This document shows positions 8,223 to 16,145 of a stretch of 34,487 bases of DNA, piece after piece. The notes under the pieces were generated by a model. The model searched no databases and was not told the origin of the DNA. It saw nothing but the letters and a program-made list of their open reading frames with translations. This stretch comes from JBBRDU01 sp038203615 (lineage in GTDB: Bacteria > Verrucomicrobiota > Verrucomicrobiia > Chthoniobacterales > UBA10450). The first letter of the stretch is position 1. Each line of letters starts with the position of its first letter. A program made the position numbers and the translations under genes. The stretch covers positions 1 to 34,487 of the forward strand of contig JBBRDU010000027.1 in assembly GCA_038203615.1 (NCBI GenBank), given 5' to 3'.

Positions 8223-8402
8223 ATGGAGTTGATTGCTGAAGCGGATATCACCTGCCCGCATTGCGGTGAAGTGTTTCCTCTCAGCATCGATACGTCGCAG
8301 AGCCAGCAGTCGTTCATTGAAGATTGTACTGTTTGTTGTCGACCCATTTCGCTCATCGTGCGCTGCCGGCCGGGCGAGGTCGTCGATCTGGAGATCGGCT
8401 AG
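8223..8402 (+). CDS. CPXCG-motif cysteine-rich mini-protein
   Basis: This 59-residue protein begins MELIAEADITCPHCGEVF and ends GEVVDLEIG. CPHCG near residue 11 and EDCTVCCRPI near residue 34 provide two Cys pairs plus an extra Cys, as in the Cys_rich_CPXG family of small zinc-ribbon-like proteins. The family is uncharacterised; the cysteines probably bind one Zn ion. It follows the CNNM transporter by 21 bases and converges with the kinase gene at 8430. Its length is normal for the family. Confidence 0.85.
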   Translation: MELIAEADITCPHCGEVFPLSIDTSQSQQSFIEDCTVCCRPISLIVRCRPGEVVDLEIG

Positions 8403-8429
8403 AGGCTTCTCCGGAAGCTGGCGACATCC

Positions 8430-9904
8430 CTACAGGAGATCGGGGTCGCGGACGCGCAGCAACATTTCGAGCTCAATCTGCCGAGCCCGGCGCTTCCGAT
8501 GTTTTGCGGCCAGTTTGCCGTCGTGTCTGATCAGGATCCCGCGGGGGAGATTCGGAGCTGGCCGCCCTAACTGTTGCAAGGCATGGACAGCGGCGCCTCG
8601 TAACGACGCCTCCTGTTCGCGCGCGATTTCGACGTCGTGGCCGATCGCGTCGGCGAGCAGTCGCACCGCAGCCATGGATTGGAGAATGCCACCGGATACG
8701 ATGATGCGCTCGGGTGGGCCGCCCCCATCACCTATCAACTCAAGGATCTGGGCGAGACGATAGAAAACGGCGGAGTTCAGCGCACGCAGAATGTCCGGGG
8801 CCTTGGTCGCCTGGGTCAGTCCATCGATCACTCCCAGTTGATGATCCGGCCAGGTCGGGGAGCGTTCCCCGGCCCAAAAAGGCAACGCTACCAGCGTGTC
8901 GTTAGCCGCAGCGGGTCGCGCGAAAATGAGCCGATGCGTCGCCGCGCCTTTTCCCAGGCGCAGCTCGCGCAAGGCCCACTGCCGCAGATTCCCGGCGTTA
9001 CTCACGGCTCCCCCGATGACGCGTCGGTCGTCGTCCACCACATATTGAAAAAGGCCCATGGGCACCTTTTGTTTCGCGCCTTCGCGACTCGATCGAATCA
9101 TGCGCGCGGCCGCACTCGTTCCGACATTGATGGCGACCGTCCCGCCGCGCTCCGCGCCGGAGCCAAGATTTCCGGCAGCGCCATCTCCGATGGCCGTAAA
9201 GATGAGAGCGGGCGATGCGACGCCGCGGACCGAACGCGTCGGGCTGGCGGACTCGCGGAGAACCGGTAACTGACTCGGATGAACGTGGCAGATAGCGCAC
9301 AGTTTCTCGTCCCAAGTTCCGCGGTGCAGGTTATAAAGGCCGGTCCCGCTGGCCATGGAGGAACTGGAAACGGTCGTGCCGAACAGCTCGTGAAAAATCC
9401 AATCGACGGGCGAAACCCAGCGCGCGACGCGCCGGAACATTTTCGGCTGAGTTTGGCGGAGCCAGATGAGCTTGGCTGGCCAGAAACTGGCGTGCAGCAT
9501 GCAACCGGTGCGGGCGTGATTTTCTCGTTCCGATAATCGTTTGCGCAAGGCGCGCGCGGCGTCAGATGCGCGCAAATCGGCCCAGGTATAAATGGGTGTG
9601 AGCGGCTTCCATGCTCGATCCAATCCAAGCAGACCGTGCCAGAAGGACGAAGTTCCAAGCGCGGCCACCCTGGACTGATGCTGAGGCTGGCTGGCCAGGC
9701 TGACTCGCACACACCGCTGGACGGCGTGGACAAGGTGAGAGGAGAGAGTTCGGCTCCACCGTCGGGTGTGTAACGGATGGTGTACGACTTCGTGGCGTCG
9801 GTCCCGCGTAACCGGCGCGCGCGACAATCAAAGAGGGCTGTGCGCGTGGAAGAGCTGCCAATATCAAGAGCGAGGACGAGTAAGTCGGTAGAGCCCTTCG
9901 ACAT
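8430..9904 (-). pseudogene. FGGY-family carbohydrate kinase, frameshifted
   Basis: The coding sequence starts at ATG 9904 (MSKGSTDLLVLALDIGSSST, with the nucleotide-binding LALDIGSSSTRTALFD) and runs in that frame to RYTPDGGAEL. Homology then continues one frame over (HLVHAVQRCV, FWHGLLGLD, LTPIYTWADLRA, ARTGCMLHASFWPAKL, SMASGTGLYNL, FTAIGDGAAGNLGSG, VAINVGTSAAAR, IIVSGGILQSM) to the stop at 8430. The switch falls at about 9739-9755, in the CT-rich run CTCTCTCCTCTC, and is explained by loss of one base. Combined length (~490) suits FGGY kinases. The IYTWAD and ARTGCMLH motifs resemble gluconokinase-like members, but the substrate is not certain. Everything downstream of the break is intact, so this may be a recent mutation or an error in a repetitive tract. 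Confidence 0.8.
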
Positions 9905-10390
9905 CCGTCACGATTAAATTGGGTTCGTGCACAAGAAAAGGTCTTTCGGCAGTTCCTGCGATCGCGTGGGAATGGCAAGCGGAGCGGCTTGCCCTACAAC
10001 GGCTGGCTAAGTCTATCCAAAAGTGTTGGTCTTTTTCCTGGCGACGACAGGCGCCCGTCAGCGAGGACCGGCCGTTGATTCTCTCCACGCGTGCTTTGGT
10101 TGTGGTAGGGAGGGCGCTCCGCCGGCCATCCTCCATTTGTCAAAATCGATTCGATTCGGCCAATCGTCCCGCATCGGCCACGGGTCCCGCGGATCAGCCT
10201 GCCGATTGTGCCCTAGCCCCGACTGAGCGGGGCGGCTACAGCGCAATACGTCGCGTGCCAGCCTGACAGACCCGTCGACAAAATGGAATAAACGCTACAT
10301 AAGTGAGTCCTGCCTAATCCAAAGATATCTGATCCGGTTTCGACAAATGGGAACTGGCGCCTTTCGCGCAATGCTCCCAGCCTGCCCGAG
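9905..10390. other. Intergenic region between kinase and Nramp genes
   Basis: No gene is supported in this 486-base stretch between divergent genes. It contains hairpins at 9974-9993 (GGCAAGC-GGAGCG-GCTTGCC followed by CTACAA) and 10216-10233 (GCCCC and GGGGC arms, followed by GGCTACA), which look like degenerate members of the palindrome family seen elsewhere in the window. The region presumably also holds promoters for both neighbours, but none is convincing. The Nramp reading frame stays open upstream to 10307 without an ATG. Confidence 0.5.
9974..9993. repeat. Hairpin, degenerate palindrome copy
   Basis: GGCAAGC (9974-9980) and GCTTGCC (9987-9993) form a 7-base stem with a 6-base loop, followed directly by CTACAA. 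The CTACA edge recurs beside other palindromes here (163, 16054, 10239), suggesting a fragment of the same family. Confidence 0.5.
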
Positions 10391-11686
10391 GTGCACGGCA
10401 CCGTCCCGGTCTCCGGCCACGCCGGATTTTTTCGCAAGCTCCTCGCTTTCTCCGGTCCCGGCTATCTCGTCGCGGTCGGTTACATGGATCCAGGCAATTG
10501 GGCCACCGATCTCGCCGGGGGTTCCCAGTTTGGTTACGCCCTCCTCAGCGTCGTTTTCCTTTCCAATCTGATGGCGATTCTTTTGCAGTCGCTTTGTGCC
10601 CGGCTCGGAATCGTGACCGGCCGCGACCTGGCTCAGGCCTGCCACGATCATTATTCTCCGGCCATTTCTTTCATGCTGTGGATTCTCTGCGAACTCGCCA
10701 TCTGCGCGTGCGACCTCGCGGAAGTCATCGGTTCAGCCATCGCCTTGAATCTTCTCTTTCATATCCCGCTTGTCTTCGGCGTCTGCATCACTGCCCTCGA
10801 TGTCCTGGCCGTGATGTATTTGCAAAACAAAGGGTTCCGTTACATCGAGGCGCTCGTCATCGTTCTGATCGTGGTGATCGGAGGATGTTTTCTGCTCGAA
10901 GTCTTGTTTTCGCGTCCCGATATGGCCGGATTGCTCAGAGGGTTCGTGCCCACCACGGAGATCGTTAGCCATCGCGACATGCTCTATATCTCCATTGCCA
11001 TTCTGGGCGCGACCGTCATGCCCCATAACCTTTATTTGCATTCGTCCATCGTGCAGACGCGCAAATACGAGCAGACGTCGTCGGGCAAGGCCGAAGCGAT
11101 CAAGTTTGCCACGTTGGATTCGACCTTCGCGCTCATGTTCGCCTTGTTCATCAATGCCGCCATCCTGGTCGTGGCCGCCGCCACCTTTCATGCGCGTGGA
11201 CAAACCGGGGTCGCTGAAATTCAGGATGCCTACAAATTGTTGTCACCCACTCTGGGCGTGCCGGTGGCCAGTGTGCTGTTTGCCTTCGCCCTTCTCGCTT
11301 CCGGACAGAACTCGACTCTCACCGGCACGCTGGCCGGGCAGATCGTCATGGAAGGTTTTCTTAATATCCGGCTCCGCCCGTGGTTACGTCGACTCATCAC
11401 GCGGCTCGTCGCCATCGTGCCCGCCGTGATTTGCGCGGCTCTTTACGGAACGAGCGGCACGGCCCGATTATTGTTGCTTAGCCAGGTGGTCCTGAGTCTG
11501 CAGTTGTCGTTCGCGGTGATTCCGCTCGTGCTCTTTGTGGGAGACCGCCGCAAGATGGGCGAGTTCGTGATCCCAGCGTGGCTCCGCACGCTCGCCTGGG
11601 TCACCGCCGCATTGATTGTTCTGCTGAACGCGAAATACTTGAGTGATTGGGCCGGAATGAGCGCCTGGGTCGGACGCGCCTTCTAA
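10391..11686 (+). CDS. mntH: Nramp-family divalent metal transporter
   Basis: The protein has 431 residues from GTG 10391 and about eleven hydrophobic segments. The Nramp metal-site motif DPGN is at residues 33-36 (YMDPGNWATDLAGGSQFGY). The second metal motif MPHNLYLHSS lies near residue 210 in helix 6, and GQNSTLTGTLAGQIVMEGF lies near 305. Such proteins import Mn2+ or Fe2+ with protons. The frame stays open upstream to 10307, and SLPEVHGTV just before and across the GTG resembles N-termini of homologues, so the true start may be upstream at a non-standard codon, or a start may have been lost. A universal stress protein follows after two bases, implying an operon. No Mn or Fe regulator site was recognised. 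Confidence 0.9.
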   Translation: MHGTVPVSGHAGFFRKLLAFSGPGYLVAVGYMDPGNWATDLAGGSQFGYALLSVVFLSNLMAILLQSLCARLGIVTGRDLAQACHDHYSPAISFMLWILCELAICACDLAEVIGSAIALNLLFHIPLVFGVCITALDVLAVMYLQNKGFRYIEALVIVLIVVIGGCFLLEVLFSRPDMAGLLRGFVPTTEIVSHRDMLYISIAILGATVMPHNLYLHSSIVQTRKYEQTSSGKAEAIKFATLDSTFALMFALFINAAILVVAAATFHARGQTGVAEIQDAYKLLSPTLGVPVASVLFAFALLASGQNSTLTGTLAGQIVMEGFLNIRLRPWLRRLITRLVAIVPAVICAALYGTSGTARLLLLSQVVLSLQLSFAVIPLVLFVGDRRKMGEFVIPAWLRTLAWVTAALIVLLNAKYLSDWAGMSAWVGRAF

Positions 11687-11688
11687 AT

Positions 11689-12114
11689 ATGTACCAACGA
11701 ATTTTGGTGGCTTTAGAAAACGGCCGGGCCGACGAAACTCTGCTCCCGCACATTGAGGAGCTCGCCCGGATGCATGGATCTGAGCTTTTGCTCGTGCACG
11801 TGGCGGATGGATTCGCGGCGCGGAACTACGAGCTTCTCAAGCTGACCGAATCCCAGGAGATGAAAGACGACCGCGCCTATCTGGAGAATGCTGCGGAAAA
11901 ACTGCGCGGGCAAGGACTGGTGGTCGATACCTTCCTGGCCCTGGGGGATCCGGCCGAGGGTATCTTGAAAACCGCCACGGACCGTGGGTGCGACCTCATT
12001 GCCATGACCACGCACGGCCATCGTCTGCTCGGCGATATTGTTTACGGCAGCACCATCAACGAAGTTCGGCACAAAGCGTCCATGCCAGTCCTCCTGGTCC
12101 GGGGCGGCAAGTAA
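11689..12114 (+). CDS. Universal stress protein (UspA family)
   Basis: This 141-residue single-domain protein starts at ATG 11689 (MYQRILVALENGRADETLLP), two bases after the Nramp stop. An earlier start at 11647 would overlap the transporter and add non-family residues. The ATP-binding pattern is recognisable near the C-terminus: CDLIAMTTHGHRLLGDIVYGSTINEV followed by MPVLLVRGG, close to the G-2x-G-9x-G-S/T signature, with the first Gly in THGH. Usp proteins act in the cytoplasm in stress adaptation, and ATP-binding ones can act as nucleotide-dependent modulators. Tight coupling to the Nramp transporter suggests it modulates or responds to metal uptake; this is inference from context. Confidence 0.88.
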   Translation: MYQRILVALENGRADETLLPHIEELARMHGSELLLVHVADGFAARNYELLKLTESQEMKDDRAYLENAAEKLRGQGLVVDTFLALGDPAEGILKTATDRGCDLIAMTTHGHRLLGDIVYGSTINEVRHKASMPVLLVRGGK

Positions 12115-12149
12115 GAATGAGAGCGGTAGGGCGGGACAGGGAGGTCTGA

Positions 12150-12251
12150 GGGGAGCGCGCGCTTCCAGTGCGTATGAGCCGGCTTCCAGCCGGCGCCTGT
12201 AAACATTCCGGCAGGATGCCGGAATGGGCCCGCTGGAAGCGTGCGCTCCCC
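12150..12251. repeat. Nested palindromic element (copy 3)
   Basis: The outer stem pairs GGGGAGCGCGCGCTTCCAG (12150-12168) with CTGGAAGCGTGCGCTCCCC (12233-12251), 19 bases with a single G-T mismatch. Two perfect hairpins lie inside: GCCGGCTTCCAGCCGGC (12178-12194) and CATTCCGGCA-GGA-TGCCGGAATG (12204-12226). The RNA would form a three-way junction. It sits between the usp stop and the glgA start (12306). Confidence 0.85.
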
Positions 12252-12305
12252 CTTGAAGAAGCGCGGCACGCTTGCTCTCGTATCGGGACACCATTACTAA
12301 CGAGT

Positions 12306-13511
12306 GTGAAGGTTTTGTTTCTGACCAATGAGTATCCGCCGCACACCTACGGCGGAGCCGGCGTGCACGTCGACTACCTTTCCCGGGAGCTGGCCAGGTT
12401 GATGCCGGTCGAGGTCCGTTGCTTCGGCGACCAGAAATCGGAGCGGGAGAATTTGAAAGTAACCGGGTTCGAAATCGATCCGAGCAAGTTCACCTGTCCG
12501 CAGCCGTTGCAGTCCGTTTTTGGCGCGATGCAACGCTGTCTCGATTTCAACACGATGAGGATCGACGCGGACGTGGTTCATTGTCACACTTGGTACAGCC
12601 ATTTCGGCGGCATCCTGGCCAAGAAGAATTACGGGATCCCGCTGGTCGTGACCGTGCACTCGCTCGAGCCGTTGCGGCCGTGGAAACGGGAGCAACTGGG
12701 TGGCGGTTATGACTTTAGTGTGTGGGTGGAAAAGACCGCCCTCGAAATGGCGGATGCGGTCATCGCCGTTTCCGGCGAAACCAAGCGGGATATCGAGCGC
12801 CTCTTCGAGGTCGATCCAGCGCGCGTACCGGTCATCTACAACGGCATCGACTTAAATGAATACCGGAAGGTCGAAACCACGACTGCTTTGGAGCGATATG
12901 GAATCGACCCCAAAAGGCCGTTCCTCCTGTTTGTCGGTCGCATTACACGCCAGAAAGGAATCGTTCATCTGGCTCGTGCGATTCAGTTCATGGATCCCGG
13001 TTTCCAGGTGGTGCTTTGCGCCGGTGCGCCCGACACTCCGCAAATCGAGCAGGAAATGGAAGCCACGGTGGAGCAGGTCAGGGCGAAGCGGCCCGATCTC
13101 ATTTGGGTCCGGGAGATAGTGGACAAAAAGACCGTGATCGAGCTTTACTCACAGGCAGCAGTTTTCTGTTGCCCCTCCATCTACGAACCGTTCGGCATCA
13201 TCAACCTGGAGGCCATGGCGTGCGAAACGGCCGTGGTCGCTACTGCCGTCGGCGGAATCAAGGAAGTGGTGGTGGACGGCGAGACCGGATTTCTCGTGCC
13301 TCTCGACCAGATGAAAGAGAGTCCCTTCGAGCCAGTCGATCCGGAAAAGTTTGCGCGCGACCTGGCCGCGCGGATTAACGAATTGATGGCCAATCCTAGG
13401 CTGCGGGAAAAGTTTGGGAAAGCGGGCCGGAAACGCGCCGAACAAAAGTTCAGCTGGTCATCCATCGCCCAGGAGACGAGGGCGCTCTACGAATCTCTGG
13501 CGATGAAATAA
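12306..13511 (+). CDS. glgA: Glycogen synthase (GT4 family, Corynebacterium-type GlgA/GlgM)
   Basis: The 401-residue protein starts at GTG 12306 (KVLFLTNEYPPHTYGGAGVH). The reading frame extends upstream, but that part runs through a palindromic repeat and is not family-like. The N-terminal Rossmann half carries the GGAGVHVDYL glycine loop and HCHTWYSHFGG. The C-terminal donor-binding half carries LLFVGRITRQKG and SIYEPFGIINLEAMAC, whose EPFGI Glu is the retaining GT-B catalytic-site motif. It transfers glucose from ADP-glucose (or makes maltose 1-phosphate in the GlgM-like branch) for alpha-glucan synthesis in the cytoplasm. Length and motifs match the actinobacterial-type enzyme rather than the ~480-residue E. 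coli GT5 GlgA. It is separated from usp by palindrome copy 3 and converges with the M3 peptidase gene. Confidence 0.9.
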   Translation: MKVLFLTNEYPPHTYGGAGVHVDYLSRELARLMPVEVRCFGDQKSERENLKVTGFEIDPSKFTCPQPLQSVFGAMQRCLDFNTMRIDADVVHCHTWYSHFGGILAKKNYGIPLVVTVHSLEPLRPWKREQLGGGYDFSVWVEKTALEMADAVIAVSGETKRDIERLFEVDPARVPVIYNGIDLNEYRKVETTTALERYGIDPKRPFLLFVGRITRQKGIVHLARAIQFMDPGFQVVLCAGAPDTPQIEQEMEATVEQVRAKRPDLIWVREIVDKKTVIELYSQAAVFCCPSIYEPFGIINLEAMACETAVVATAVGGIKEVVVDGETGFLVPLDQMKESPFEPVDPEKFARDLAARINELMANPRLREKFGKAGRKRAEQKFSWSSIAQETRALYESLAMK

Positions 13512-13545
13512 AAACGCGCCGGACAGCGCCCGCGACGTTCTAGAA

Positions 13546-13562
13546 GTGCTTGTGCCAAGCAC
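13546..13562. terminator. Hairpin between convergent glgA and M3 peptidase genes
   Basis: GTGCTTG-TGC-CAAGCAC (13546-13562) is a 7-base perfect stem with a 3-base loop in the 122-base convergent gap. A second stem, GGCGG...CCGCC, lies at about 13577-13595. There is no T tract, so a bidirectional terminator role is plausible but not shown. Confidence 0.4.
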
Positions 13563-13633
13563 CTGTCCATTTAGTTAGGCGGCTGGCCCAACCGCCTCTA
13601 TAACATTTTGGATAGTTCGCTCGCGCCGGAAGA

Positions 13634-15868
13634 TTACGGCTGCTTCGTGGTCGGGGTGGACTTCGAATCGACGGCGGGCGCGGCCAGGCCGCGACGTTCC
13701 AGCAACGGCTCGATGTAAGGATCGCGTCCGACGAAAGCCTTGAACAAGCCCAGGGCATCGGCGGATCCGCCGCGGGCGAGCAGCATCTGGCGAAAACGAT
13801 CGCCGTTCTCTCGCTTTAACCCGCCATGCTGCTTCATCCAATCGACCGTGTCCGCGTCCAGCACTTCGCTCCACAAATAGGAATAATATCCGGCGGAATA
13901 ACCGCTCGCGAAAACGTGCGAGAAATAGGGACTGCGATAACGGGGGGGAACGGGCGCAAAATCGACTCCGGCCCGATGGAGCACATCGGTCTCAAAAGCC
14001 ATCGCGTCCTTCGGAATTGCCGCGGGAGTCAATTGATGCCAGGCCTGATCGAGGATCGACGCGGAAAGATATTCCGTGGTCTTGAACCCCTGGTTGAATT
14101 TTTCCGCGGCCAGCACCTTGTCGAGGAGCGGTTGCGGGATTTCTTCACCCGTCTTGTAGTGCTTGGCGTAATGCTTCAGCACCTCCGGCCAGATCGCCCA
14201 CATCTCGTTGACCTGCGAAGGGTACTCCACAAAGTCGCGCGGCACGCTCGTTCCGCTGAAGCGCGGATACGTCACGTTGGAAAACATTCCGTGCAGCGCG
14301 TGACCGAATTCGTGGAAGGCCGTCCGGACTTCATCATAGGTGAGCAAAGTGGGTTCGCCCTCAGGCGGTTTGGGAATGTTCAGGTGATTGGCCACGACCG
14401 GCTTCGTGCCGAACAGGCCGCTTTGCTGCACATAGGCCGTCATCCAGGCGCCGCCTCGCTTGGAGGGACGCGCGTAATAATCGCCGAGGAAGAGCGCCAG
14501 GGGTTTGCCGTCGGCATCGTAAACTTCGAAGACGCGGACGTCGGGCTGATAGACGGGCAGATCATGGCGTTCCTTGAAAGTGAGACCGTAAAGTTTGCCC
14601 GCGGCAAAGAAGACGCCATCGAGGATGACGTGATTCAATTCGAAGTAAGGCCGGATCTCCGATTCATCGAAAGCGTAACGGGCCTTGCGCACCTTCTCGG
14701 AATAGAAATCCCAATCCCACGAAGCGATTGGGAATCCGCCTTTTTCGTCGTCCACGATCTTTTGCATGTCGGCCGCTTCATGCCTGGCATTGGCCACGGC
14801 CGGTGGAGCCAGGTCGGCCAGTAGTTTGTTCACGGTGGGAACGTTGCCGGCTGTCTGATCTTCCAATTGGTAGGCGGCATGATTCGCGTAACCCAGAAGC
14901 TTGGCGCGTTCGGCCCGGAGTTGCGCGATGCGCAGGACGACCGTGCGATTGTCAAACGAACCTCCCTTGCTGTTGCGCGAGAGCGACGCTTCCATGACGC
15001 GTTGGCGAAGCGGCCGTTTCTGCATCGATCCGATGACCGGCTGGCCACTCGTGTTCTGCAATCGAACGGCGAATTTGCCTTCGTGGTGCTCCTCCTTGGC
15101 GGCGGCAGCCGCGGCGGAGATTTGATTATCGGATAAGCCTGCCAGCTCGCTGCGATCATCGACGATTACGGACGAGGCATTCTTTTCTTTCAGAACGTTC
15201 TGTTCAAAAGCCGTTTGCCGCGTGGCCAGCTCGGTGTTCATGGCCTTCAGCTTTTCTTTGTCGGAATCGGAAAGCTGGGCGCCCGCTCGCACGAAATCCT
15301 TGTAGTAACGTTCCAGCAGATAGCCCGCTTCTGGATCGAGTCCGAGCTTCTCGCGACTGGAATAAAGATCCTGGACGCGGGCGAACAGTTTGCTGTTCAG
15401 ATGAATGGCGTCGTTATGGGCGGCCAGCTTCGGCGCGAGCTCCGTCTCAATTTTCTGCAAGGCCGGATTGGTGTTGCAGGCATTAAGGTTGGAAAACGTG
15501 CGCTCCGCCCGGTCGAGCAATTGCCCGGTGCGCTCCAGGGCCACGATCGTGTTATCGAACGTCGGCTTTTCCGGGTTGGCCGCAACCGTGTCCACTTCCT
15601 TGAGCTGCTCGCGCATCCCGGCTTCGACCGCCGGGACAAAATCGGTGTCCTTGATCTTATCGAAAGGGGGCAGGTGATACGGCAGCGTACTTTCCTGCGA
15701 GAAGGGATTGTCCTGGGTGAGAGCGGGTGAAGGGGAGGTTTGCACGGGTGGTTTTGCGAAGAGCGAAGAAAGGGTCAGGAGTTGGGCCGCGGCCAGGGCT
15801 ACGCCGGCCGGCCGCCATTGGTTCCGCCGGCGTCGAAAGTGAAGGGAGTCAGGAAAAATGGGTTTCAT
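13634..15868 (-). CDS. Exported M3-family metallopeptidase (oligopeptidase/Dcp type)
   Basis: I choose ATG 15868, giving 744 residues and an N-terminus with basic residues then a hydrophobic core (RPAGVALAAAQLLTLSSLFA), a signal peptide. An ATG at 15898 would add ten residues. The zinc motif FHEFGHALHGMFSN (HExxH) is near residue 519, and the third-ligand region follows. The downstream signature FNQGFKTTEYLSASILDQAWH and the C-terminal FASGYSAGYYSYLWSEVLDAD, with the conserved Gly-Tyr-Tyr substrate-binding loop, fit M3 peptidyl-dipeptidases and oligopeptidases. The enzyme cleaves short peptides, here probably in the periplasm. A Pro/Ser-rich stretch follows the signal. It is divergent from obg and convergent with glgA. 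Confidence 0.92.
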   Translation of the reverse strand: MKPIFPDSLHFRRRRNQWRPAGVALAAAQLLTLSSLFAKPPVQTSPSPALTQDNPFSQESTLPYHLPPFDKIKDTDFVPAVEAGMREQLKEVDTVAANPEKPTFDNTIVALERTGQLLDRAERTFSNLNACNTNPALQKIETELAPKLAAHNDAIHLNSKLFARVQDLYSSREKLGLDPEAGYLLERYYKDFVRAGAQLSDSDKEKLKAMNTELATRQTAFEQNVLKEKNASSVIVDDRSELAGLSDNQISAAAAAAKEEHHEGKFAVRLQNTSGQPVIGSMQKRPLRQRVMEASLSRNSKGGSFDNRTVVLRIAQLRAERAKLLGYANHAAYQLEDQTAGNVPTVNKLLADLAPPAVANARHEAADMQKIVDDEKGGFPIASWDWDFYSEKVRKARYAFDESEIRPYFELNHVILDGVFFAAGKLYGLTFKERHDLPVYQPDVRVFEVYDADGKPLALFLGDYYARPSKRGGAWMTAYVQQSGLFGTKPVVANHLNIPKPPEGEPTLLTYDEVRTAFHEFGHALHGMFSNVTYPRFSGTSVPRDFVEYPSQVNEMWAIWPEVLKHYAKHYKTGEEIPQPLLDKVLAAEKFNQGFKTTEYLSASILDQAWHQLTPAAIPKDAMAFETDVLHRAGVDFAPVPPRYRSPYFSHVFASGYSAGYYSYLWSEVLDADTVDWMKQHGGLKRENGDRFRQMLLARGGSADALGLFKAFVGRDPYIEPLLERRGLAAPAVDSKSTPTTKQP

Positions 15869-15934
15869 AAGGAAGCCGACAAGATGATCGGCCTCCATCA
15901 GGATGCAATTTGAATGTGAAATCCGAATGGTGGT

Positions 15935-16092
15935 AGGGACGGCGCGCCGCGGGTGGTGCCGTGGGAGTAGTTGCTTCGAGCATGAAGAAGGCCCGGGCGA
16001 TACTGTAGGGGAAGGCGCCGCCTTCCCAGGGATGCTGGCAGTTTCCCCCTACAGAAAGACATTCGCCCGGACAGCGCAGCGCGCCGTCCCTA
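15935..16092. repeat. Nested palindromic element (copy 4)
   Basis: The outer stem pairs TAGGGACGGCGCGC (15935-15948) with GCGCGCCGTCCCTA (16079-16092), perfect over 14 bases. Inside, CCGGGCGA (15993-16000) pairs with TCGCCCGG (16063-16070), CTGTAGGGG (16003-16011) pairs with CCCCTACAG (16046-16054), and GGGAAGGCG-CCGCCTTCCC (16009-16027) forms the innermost hairpin. It occupies most of the gap between the divergent M3 peptidase and obg genes and ends 54 bases before the obg start. Confidence 0.85.
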
Positions 16093-16145
16093 TTAACTAC
16101 GAGAAGCGGCGTCGCGCCCGTCCCGGATATCTATATAGTGGGAGG

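Noticed and set aside
12168..12305. N-terminal extension of glycogen synthase
   Set aside because: It translates a palindromic repeat; the family starts KVLFLTNEYPP at GTG 12306.
15903..16145. Upstream extension of obg
   Set aside because: The frame crosses palindrome copy 4, and the conserved Obg N-terminus begins at GTG 16146.
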